NCBI GenBank assembly: GCA_017540065.1
Contig: JAFYBU010000037.1
Coordinates: 1 to 11,318, forward strand
Direction: 5' to 3'
Origin: Alphaproteobacteria bacterium
GTDB taxonomy: Bacteria > Pseudomonadota > Alphaproteobacteria > CAAHEQ01 > UBA3637
Length of the DNA stretch: 11,318 nt
Below the pieces are notes generated by a model. That model had not been told where the DNA came from. It ran no database searches and saw only the letters and a program-made list of their open reading frames with translations. The first letter of the stretch is position 1, and each line of letters opens with the position of its first letter. This document shows positions 5,623-11,318 of the stretch, one piece after another. The position numbers were made by a program, and so were the translations under genes.

Positions 5623-6408
5623 ATGCGCATGGAAAAGAGAAATAACGAATGCCCGACCAGTTGTCCTTTTTTAGGGATACGTTCTTTTTTGCCCGAAACA
5701 TTACCTTTTTATTGTGAAAAATACAACACTTATTTGGGGGTATCCCCTGCCAAGAAAGTGGTTAAGTGTCCTTTGTGTTTGGGAATCAAGGTAGCCGTTC
5801 AGCAACAAGGATTAGAACTTTTGGAAAATGTTCCCAACTGCGTATCAGAATTAAAAAAGGCATTTTTAAGTATGCGTCCCGCTGATCAAGAAAAATTAGT
5901 GAACTCAATGGCACAATTCGGCATTAAAGTTAACTGGCCGAAAAACAAAGCCGTTACCCCTGTCAATTTGTTGATGGAAATAAATCGCTTGGCGTATGAG
6001 AAAAAAAGCAAAGAAAAATCCCCCGAAGTTCAAGAATTCAGAAAATTATTGGATTTAACGGAAACAGACGGGGATCCGATGGATAGCAATACAAAAACTT
6101 TACTATCCAATTTATTCCAAGTTTTGGATAATTCCGAAAAAGGCATGTTACTATCTATTTTGGAAAATCCCAATAATGCAAAGTCATTTTTGGACATATT
6201 TTTGAAAATGCCTCATGACCAAAACTTATTAAAAAATTTCAGAATGCTGTTATATGATTCATACGAAAAAACAAAGGAAAAATCTCAAGGAAATCGTTTA
6301 TTGGTAACAGAAAAGGGAAAAGCCCTTAATTTGTCCCAAAGTATGCATTTACAACATTTGATGCAAATGATGATTCAAGCTCGATCCAAGAATCGCACAA
6401 GATCATAA
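5623..6408 (+). CDS. Protein of unknown function with N-terminal cysteine cluster
   Basis: This is the only plus-strand gene. I do not recognise a family. An open frame begins at 5581, but the first 14 codons (hydrophobic, with no ribosome site) lie at or before the predicted transcript start, so I use ATG 5623; 5629 is equally possible. No start has a clear Shine-Dalgarno. From 5623 the product is 261 residues. Its N-terminus carries cysteines at about 10, 14, 31, 49 and 52 (patterns CPTSC, FYC and KCPLC), a plausible zinc-binding knuckle. The remainder is hydrophilic and mostly helical, with no signal peptide or membrane segment. It contains related helical patches, such as LLSNLFQVLDNSEKGMLLSI and the basic C-terminus QARSKNRTRS. 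It looks cytoplasmic. The stop overlaps the convergent gene by 6 nt. No function can be assigned; a regulatory or nucleic-acid-binding role would be a guess. Confidence 0.75.
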   Translation: MRMEKRNNECPTSCPFLGIRSFLPETLPFYCEKYNTYLGVSPAKKVVKCPLCLGIKVAVQQQGLELLENVPNCVSELKKAFLSMRPADQEKLVNSMAQFGIKVNWPKNKAVTPVNLLMEINRLAYEKKSKEKSPEVQEFRKLLDLTETDGDPMDSNTKTLLSNLFQVLDNSEKGMLLSILENPNNAKSFLDIFLKMPHDQNLLKNFRMLLYDSYEKTKEKSQGNRLLVTEKGKALNLSQSMHLQHLMQMMIQARSKNRTRS

Positions 6409-6939
6409 TTTTTCTATAATTTTTTCACAAACCATATCCGGTGTCAAACAGGTCGTATCAATCACCAAATCAAATTGGTGAAGATCCGTGATATCCAAAT
6501 GATAATTTTTCATAAAATGGGCCTGTTCCAATTCCATTCTTTTTTTCAAATAGCTTTCTGCTTCTTGAACATTAGAATAGCTTTCGCTGATCCGCCCTTT
6601 TTCGGCCAAAACACGTTCTGCAGCAACATGGGGAGCAACATGTAGACACACCTTTAACGATTGAGGCAAAAAATGAAATGCTAACCGACTGTCCACTACA
6701 CAAGGATTTTTTCCCCACGGCGGATTTTGAAAGATGCTGTCAATTTCATGATCAATACTGGGATCTGTAATAGCCAGACGATTCAGTTCGATTGTCGTTA
6801 TACCACGATTTTGAGCAATCACCCTTTGTGCCATCCCCGTTGAATAATACAACCACCCCAAACGCGTTGATAACATTTTAGCAACAGTTGATTTTCCGCT
6901 TCCTAATTGTCCCGTAATTGTAATTGTTGAATGTTTCAT
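6403..6939 (-). CDS. Cytidylate kinase-like P-loop NTPase (archaeal-type CMP kinase signature)
   Basis: The 178-residue product has the features of a small nucleoside-monophosphate kinase: beta strand STITITG leading into a P-loop GQLGSGKS (10-17), then YYSTGMAQRVIAQNRGITT (31-49) for nucleotide binding. Next come TDPSIDHEIDS (58-68), VVDSRLA (81-87), and a lid-like segment GRISESYSNVQEAESYLKKR (115-134). It ends with DITDLHQFDLVIDTT (149-163). This pattern matches the compact archaeal-type CMP kinases and related 'cytidylate kinase-like' proteins rather than the ~220-residue bacterial Cmk. The likely reaction is ATP + (d)CMP to ADP + (d)CDP, but the substrate is inferred from family resemblance. 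Whether a standard cmk exists elsewhere in the genome is unknown, so no symbol is given. Its ATG overlaps the stop of the upstream slipin gene as ATGA, and its ribosome site is poor, so translation is probably coupled. The 3' end overlaps the convergent gene. Confidence 0.8.
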   Translation of the reverse strand: MKHSTITITGQLGSGKSTVAKMLSTRLGWLYYSTGMAQRVIAQNRGITTIELNRLAITDPSIDHEIDSIFQNPPWGKNPCVVDSRLAFHFLPQSLKVCLHVAPHVAAERVLAEKGRISESYSNVQEAESYLKKRMELEQAHFMKNYHLDITDLHQFDLVIDTTCLTPDMVCEKIIEKL

Positions 6940-7670
6940 TTTTTTCTTAAAAGATCCATTAATTCTAAAGGAAAAAGAACAACTTTTTGTGAAGAGGATG
7001 TGGAAATATCCTTAATCGTTTGTAATGTTTTCAGTTGCAAAGTAACGGGACTTTTTTCCAAAGTTTTTGCAGCTTCTAACATTTTTTTAGACGATTCGAC
7101 TTCACCCGAAGCAGAAATAACCATCGCACGGCGATTTCGTTCTGCTTCAGCTTGTTTAGCCATGGCGCGTTTCATATCTTCCGGCAATTCAATTTCTTGA
7201 ATGTTGATGGAATCAATGTCTATTCCCCATTTGTCTGTTGCTTCATCCACAATAGCTTTAATGTCTTCCCCCAAACGTTTACGTTCGGATAAAATAGTAT
7301 CCAAATCATTATTCCCGACGATATCTTTCAGGGCTGATTGCGTTAATTGAATAACCGCAAATACATAATCTGAAATTTCAATCACTGCAGATTCCGGCGT
7401 TTTCACGTGGAAATAAACCACCGCGTTAATGTTAACGGGAATATTATCTTTTGTAATAACTTCCTGTTTGGGAATATCCACCGTTTCAATACGCATATCA
7501 ATTTTTTGAACAGTTTGAATAAAAGGAATTACCCAACGAAGTCCCGGACCAATTGTCTTTGTATAACGCCCCAAGGTAAACACAACCCCTTTTTCAAATT
7601 GCATAATGATGCAAAAACCAGGCAGTAAAACAAAGAAAGCAATAAAAGTAAGCAAACTAATTAAAAGCAT
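6936..7670 (-). CDS. SPFH-domain membrane protein, stomatin/slipin family
   Basis: The 244-residue protein has one N-terminal membrane helix (about 2-23), followed by an SPFH/Band 7 domain. Diagnostic stretches are FEKGVVFTLGRYTKTIGPGL (25-44), VDIPKQEVITKDNIPVNINA (64-83), VVYFHV (84-89) and the alpha-helical AMAKQAEAERNRRAMVISASGE (169-190). These match prokaryotic slipins closely. Slipins form oligomeric rings or microdomains at membranes and often work with an NfeD-type protein and membrane proteases. The precise role is unclear. The start is supported by an excellent ribosome site (GGAGGT, 5 nt away) and a promoter with a perfect TTGACA. No nfeD is adjacent; the next gene, overlapping by 4 nt, is the CMP-kinase-like gene. 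The C-terminus is slightly short, ending VVLFPLELMDLLRKK. Confidence 0.92.
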   Translation of the reverse strand: MLLISLLTFIAFFVLLPGFCIIMQFEKGVVFTLGRYTKTIGPGLRWVIPFIQTVQKIDMRIETVDIPKQEVITKDNIPVNINAVVYFHVKTPESAVIEISDYVFAVIQLTQSALKDIVGNNDLDTILSERKRLGEDIKAIVDEATDKWGIDIDSINIQEIELPEDMKRAMAKQAEAERNRRAMVISASGEVESSKKMLEAAKTLEKSPVTLQLKTLQTIKDISTSSSQKVVLFPLELMDLLRKK

Positions 7671-7690
7671 CTTAAACCTCCATAGAAGAT

Positions 7691-7719
7691 GTTTTACACA
7701 ACAATAACAATAATGTCAA
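7691..7719 (-). promoter_or_regulatory. Promoter for the slipin and CMP-kinase-like unit
   Basis: Minus strand: perfect TTGACA (7719-7714), 17-nt spacer, TAAAAC (7696-7691). The predicted start near 7684 gives a ~14-nt leader holding the GGAGGT ribosome site (7681-7676). No clear terminator for dnaE is visible between 7751 and this promoter, so some read-through from dnaE is possible. Confidence 0.65.
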
Positions 7720-7751
7720 GCGGAATAATTTTTTTCAAATTGACGATAAAA

Positions 7752-10700
7752 TCAGGCCTGTTTGACTTCTGCTACGCCCAAAATGCGCGTCAGGTTATCT
7801 ATCACTTCCGGTGTGATGGTGTAATGAGTAGGAAGTTCAAATTCTACATCATACTCATTTGTTTTCAAGATCAAGAAAATTTTACTTTTCCCTTTGGGGA
7901 CTTTTTCTAACACCTTTTTAATATCATTGACAGCATCTGCTTTTTCTAAACGCACAATCAAAGTGGAAGCTGTATTAGCCATTACTTCGGATAAATATTC
8001 CACTTCTGCCAAATTCAAGCGGACATCTTCTTCCCCTTCTTTACGCGTAGCATTAACAGTCAATAAAAGGGGTTGGTTCGATTTTAACTTTTCACGATTT
8101 GCCGTTAACACATCCGAAAAACACACCAAATCAAAACTGCCGGATTTATCGGATCCTGTTACAAAAGCGAATCGATTTCCCTTTTGACTGATACGTTCTC
8201 TGACATCTGAAACAATGGCAGCAATTTTAACGCGCACAGCCCCACTGACCATTACCATCGGTTTAATATCTGCATAATTCACAGCACGCAAACGATCCAA
8301 TACAGGGCCGAACGAATCCAACGGATGCGCCGATAAGTAAAAACCCAGTGCTTCTTTTTCATGTTCCAATTTTTCCATTTGTGGCCATTCGGAACATCTA
8401 TTCAGTTTTAAGGCATTTGCCGATACATCTGCCCCAAACAAGCCCATCTGAGAACTGTTGCGTGCCTGTGTGGCTTGATTTGCATATGCCACCAAATTTT
8501 CCACATTGTTAAAAACAAGTGCTCGATTTTTTTCCACACATTCAAAGGCGCCAGATTTTGCCAAATTTTCCACATACCGTTTGTTAAGGGCGGTCACATC
8601 CACACGGGAAACAAAATCTTGCAAAGATTTGAAAGGACCGTTTTTTGTGCGTTCCGCCACCACTTGTTGCATTCCGGCTTCACCCACATTTTTAACGGCA
8701 GATAAAGCATAACGAACAGCCCCGTTTTCAACGGTAAAATCCACTTCAGAACGATTGATATCAGGGGACAAAACTTTGATGTTATGCGCCAAAATATCAT
8801 CCTTAAAAACAGCCAATTTATCTGTATTGATTTTATCCAAAGTCATGGTCGCTGCCATAAACTCCGCGGGGAAATGCGCCTTCAAATAAGCCGTTTGATA
8901 TGCGATAAAAGCATACGCGGCAGCGTGCGCTTTGTTAAAACCATAGGAGGCAAATTTGGCCATTTTATCAAAAACAAGTTCAGCGATTTTGGGATCAACC
9001 CCTTTTTCTTTTGCCCCTGCCAAGAACTTTACTTTTTGTTCGGGCAAAAGTTCTGCTTTTTTCTTACCCATAATACGACGAAGCAAATCCGCACCGCCCA
9101 ATGTAAAACCTGCCATTTCACGTGAAATCTGCATCACCTGTTCTTGATAAATCATAATGCCATAGGTTTCTTTTAAAATCGGTTCCAACATCGGATGCAT
9201 ATAGTCGGGTTTTTCCAAACCTTTTTTCACCGCGATATATGTCGGGATTGAATCCATCGGCCCCGGACGATAAAGTGACACCAACGCCACAATATCTTCA
9301 ATTTTATCGGGTTGCATATCGTGCAAGATTTTTTTCATCCCGGTAGATTCCAATTGAAATACGCCCGTTGTATCAGCCGCACGCAAAAGCTTAAAGGTTT
9401 CTTCATCATCCAAAGGAATATGATCTATATCCACATCTATACCGCGTTTATTGATTAATTCAATTGCCTTTTTAATTGTCGTTAAAGTCTTCAATCCCAA
9501 AAAGTCAAACTTAATTAGACTCGCTTCTTCCACATACTTCATATCGTATTGAGTGACAGGCATATCAGATGACGGATCCTTATAAATCGGCACAATTTCA
9601 TCCAACGGTTTATTCCCGATCACCACCCCGGCTGCGTGTGTGGACGTGTTACGAAACAGACCTTCCAATTTAACGGCAATGGCAAACAATTCTTTAACTT
9701 GCTCATCCGCATCTATTTCTTCTTTCAGACGCGGTTCTTGTTCAAAGGCTTTTTCCAATGTAATCTTGGGATCATTCGGAATCATTTTAGATAATCGATC
9801 CACAACAGGGAAAGGCACTTGCATGACGCGCCCTACATCACGAATCACCGCTTTAGCTTGCAATTTACCGAATGTAATAATTTGAGCCACATGATCAAAA
9901 CCATAATGATTTTGCACGTATTCAATTGTTTTTTCACGTTTTTCCTGACAAAAGTCCACGTCGATATCAGGCATATTCACACGTTCCGGATTTAAAAAAC
10001 GTTCAAACACCAAATCAAACCGCATGGGATCAATGTCGGTAATCATCAAACACCAAGCCACCACAGACCCTGCCCCTGATCCGCGTCCCGGCCCCACCGG
10101 CACACCATTCTTTTTGGACCATTGAATAAAATCTGCCACAATCAAAAAATACCCGGGAAACCCCATTTGTTTAATGACGCCCAATTCAAATAACATTTGA
10201 TCATGGTATTTTTTTTGTTCTTCGGGTGAACGTCCCTGCATCCTGATTTTGAAACCTTCTTCGGCCATATCTGCCAAAACTTCATCTTCCGTTTTCCCGT
10301 GGCAATCGTAATTCGGAAATGCGGGCTTTTTCTTTTCAGCCATAAAAGCACAACGTTTAGCAATTAAAACAGTATTAGAAAGCGCTTCGGGTAAATCCGA
10401 AAAAAGTTCACACATTTGAGCTTCCGTTTTCAAATAATGTTCCGGGGTCAGCCGACGTCGATCTTCATCCACCAACAACTTTTTTTCCGCAATACACATT
10501 AAGGCATCTTGCGCTTCATACATATCCGGCGTTAAAAAATAAGCATCATTAGTGGCCACAATGGGAATATTCAAATCCAACGCCAATTTCAAAAAGTCTT
10601 CTTCGGTCTGTTGTTCCTGATTCATACCGTGACGCATTAATTCAATGTACAAACGATCACCAAAAACATCTTTTAATTTTTGGGTAAGTTTTTTTGCCCA

Positions 10701-11168
10701 ATCAAATTGTCCCGCCAACAAAGCACGTCCGATTAAACCTTCCCAACCGCCCGTCAAACAAAGCAGGCCATCTGTATGAGCACAGAGTTCATCAAAAGTT
10801 ATATGCGGTTGTCCTTGCTTATCTGCCCCCATATAATAGGCCGAAAAAAGCTTTAATAAATGCTTATAACCCGTTTCATTTTGAACCAATAAAACAACCT
10901 TATCAAAAGTGTCATCTTTTGTATCAAAAGTATTTTTTTCTTTTTTAGGGGATTTAACCAAAAGCTGAGTTCCCAAAATCGGTTGAACACCCACAGGAGG
11001 CATTTCATGCATCATCGCCATCGCCCCGCAGATGTTATTGGAATCCGTAACGGCTATGGCCGGCATTTTATTTTCTGCCGCCCATGCTGCAAGCTTGGGC
11101 ATCTTAATGGCCCCTTCCAAAAGCGAATAGGCCGTGTGCACATGCAAATGTATAAACTTTGGTGTCAT
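7752..11168 (-). CDS. dnaE: DNA polymerase III subunit alpha (DnaE)
   Basis: This is the catalytic subunit of the replicative polymerase. The start is placed at 11168 (MTPKFIHLHVHTAYSLLEGA), where the family begins. The upstream in-frame ATG at 11252 would add 28 residues encoded across a terminator and the promoter. Length is 1138 residues (E. coli 1160). Order: PHP domain (about 5-275), palm/fingers with GPGRGSGAGS and catalytic triad D401, D403 (in PDIDVDF) and D555 (in FDFLGL), all at E. coli positions. Then come the fingers ASYGFNKAHAAAYAFIAYQT (740-759), an HhH-like region, a likely beta-clamp motif QMGLF (907-911) and an OB fold (about 970-1062). In the PHP domain HxH is kept, but later motifs read TDSNN and NDAYF where an active PHP exonuclease has His, so proofreading probably depends on a separate DnaQ. 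No Shine-Dalgarno precedes the start; see the promoter entry for probable leaderless expression. Confidence 0.98.
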   Translation of the reverse strand: MTPKFIHLHVHTAYSLLEGAIKMPKLAAWAAENKMPAIAVTDSNNICGAMAMMHEMPPVGVQPILGTQLLVKSPKKEKNTFDTKDDTFDKVVLLVQNETGYKHLLKLFSAYYMGADKQGQPHITFDELCAHTDGLLCLTGGWEGLIGRALLAGQFDWAKKLTQKLKDVFGDRLYIELMRHGMNQEQQTEEDFLKLALDLNIPIVATNDAYFLTPDMYEAQDALMCIAEKKLLVDEDRRRLTPEHYLKTEAQMCELFSDLPEALSNTVLIAKRCAFMAEKKKPAFPNYDCHGKTEDEVLADMAEEGFKIRMQGRSPEEQKKYHDQMLFELGVIKQMGFPGYFLIVADFIQWSKKNGVPVGPGRGSGAGSVVAWCLMITDIDPMRFDLVFERFLNPERVNMPDIDVDFCQEKREKTIEYVQNHYGFDHVAQIITFGKLQAKAVIRDVGRVMQVPFPVVDRLSKMIPNDPKITLEKAFEQEPRLKEEIDADEQVKELFAIAVKLEGLFRNTSTHAAGVVIGNKPLDEIVPIYKDPSSDMPVTQYDMKYVEEASLIKFDFLGLKTLTTIKKAIELINKRGIDVDIDHIPLDDEETFKLLRAADTTGVFQLESTGMKKILHDMQPDKIEDIVALVSLYRPGPMDSIPTYIAVKKGLEKPDYMHPMLEPILKETYGIMIYQEQVMQISREMAGFTLGGADLLRRIMGKKKAELLPEQKVKFLAGAKEKGVDPKIAELVFDKMAKFASYGFNKAHAAAYAFIAYQTAYLKAHFPAEFMAATMTLDKINTDKLAVFKDDILAHNIKVLSPDINRSEVDFTVENGAVRYALSAVKNVGEAGMQQVVAERTKNGPFKSLQDFVSRVDVTALNKRYVENLAKSGAFECVEKNRALVFNNVENLVAYANQATQARNSSQMGLFGADVSANALKLNRCSEWPQMEKLEHEKEALGFYLSAHPLDSFGPVLDRLRAVNYADIKPMVMVSGAVRVKIAAIVSDVRERISQKGNRFAFVTGSDKSGSFDLVCFSDVLTANREKLKSNQPLLLTVNATRKEGEEDVRLNLAEVEYLSEVMANTASTLIVRLEKADAVNDIKKVLEKVPKGKSKIFLILKTNEYDVEFELPTHYTITPEVIDNLTRILGVAEVKQA

Positions 11169-11174
11169 AGACAC

Positions 11175-11203
11175 AACATAGCAAATTTTGACAAAAAAGG
11201 CAA
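11175..11203 (-). promoter_or_regulatory. Predicted dnaE promoter giving a leaderless mRNA
   Basis: Minus strand: TTGCCT (11203-11198), 17-nt spacer, TATGTT (11180-11175) preceded by TGC (extended -10). Only six bases (GTGTCT) separate the -10 from the ATG at 11168, placing the predicted +1 at the A of the start codon. This agrees with the absence of a ribosome site. Confidence 0.55.
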
Positions 11204-11216
11204 GGAAAGAATGGTC

Positions 11217-11244
11217 AAAAAATCCCCGCCATAGCAGGCGGGGA
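11217..11244 (-). terminator. Intrinsic terminator of the gene upstream of dnaE
   Basis: An 8-bp GC-rich stem (TCCCCGCC and GGCGGGGA) with a 6-nt loop (minus strand TGCTAT) is followed by six T (11222-11217). It begins 4 nt after the stop of the partial gene at 11249, so it ends that gene's transcript before the dnaE promoter. On the plus strand a shorter GTTTTC follows, so weak bidirectional activity is possible. Confidence 0.88.
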
Positions 11245-11248
11245 GTTT

Positions 11249-11318
11249 TCAATAAGCATCAGTTTGATACACACAGACAAGAACCCATTGATCCTGCACT
11301 TGTTTCCATAATTGTCCC
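11249..11318 (-). CDS. 3' end of an unidentified gene (cut by window edge)
   Basis: One minus-strand frame reads GQLWKQVQDQWVLVCVYQTD followed by AY and a TGA at 11251-11249, placed directly before a strong terminator, which is the usual position of a gene's stop. A second frame also runs without a stop until close to the same point, so the choice of frame rests on the stop position and protein-like composition. About 22 codons are too few to name a product. Confidence 0.45.
   Translation of the reverse strand, partial: GQLWKQVQDQWVLVCVYQTDAY

Noticed and set aside
6382..6395. Small palindrome CGAT-CCAAGA-ATCG near the convergent gene ends as a terminator
   Set aside because: The stem is only 4 bp and lies inside coding sequence, with no adjacent T-run at the right distance.
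8475..9147. Open frames antisense to or out of frame with dnaE
   Set aside because: They overlap conserved polymerase coding sequence and have no recognisable domains or ribosome sites.
11169..11252. 28-residue N-terminal extension of DnaE from the ATG at 11252
   Set aside because: It is encoded across the upstream terminator and the predicted promoter, has no family similarity, and MTPKFIHLHVHTAYS at 11168 matches the known DnaE start.
1..11318. CRISPR arrays, tRNA or rRNA genes, insertion sequences
   Set aside because: No regularly spaced direct repeats, no cloverleaf-like sequence and no transposase-like protein were seen by reading; a tRNAscan or repeat search was not possible.

Overview
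The window looks like the chromosome of an AT-rich alphaproteobacterium, probably an uncultured host- or gut-associated one; that lineage is an inference. The evidence is the order pal, cpoB (ybgF), tilS, ftsH on one strand, which is the usual alphaproteobacterial continuation of the Tol-Pal cluster. In addition, the DnaE aligns almost residue for residue with E. coli DnaE at its active site, and several promoters have -10 elements of the GCTA type. No tRNA, rRNA, IS element or CRISPR array is visible.

Reading the minus strand in transcription order (right to left): the last ~22 codons of an unknown gene end at 11249 and are followed by a strong hairpin terminator. Next is dnaE (replicative DNA polymerase III alpha subunit, start at 11168), whose promoter sits so close that its mRNA appears leaderless. 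A separate promoter drives a two-gene unit: a stomatin/slipin membrane protein and, overlapping it by 4 nt, a small CMP-kinase-like P-loop protein (archaeal-type signature). Converging on that unit is the only plus-strand gene (about 5623-6408), a protein of unknown function with an N-terminal cysteine cluster.

A divergent promoter region (about 5530-5580) separates it from a cell-envelope block: a cysteine- and proline-rich lipoprotein where tolB would be expected, then pal, then a terminator. The promoter for the next operon is embedded in that terminator. The operon is cpoB-tilS-ftsH, with overlapping genes throughout (13 nt and 4 nt). CpoB and Pal work on outer-membrane constriction and peptidoglycan synthesis at division, TilS makes the lysidine of tRNA-Ile(CAU), and FtsH is the membrane quality-control protease.

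Downstream of ftsH lies the most unusual stretch. A near-consensus sigma-70 promoter (TTGACT, 17 nt, TATAAT) fires straight into two tandem hairpin-plus-U-tract terminators. Just beyond them begins a phage-tail-fibre-like gene that runs off the left edge. This is either a short ~80-nt RNA gene or an attenuated/antiterminated leader, comparable in layout to lambdoid late-gene control.
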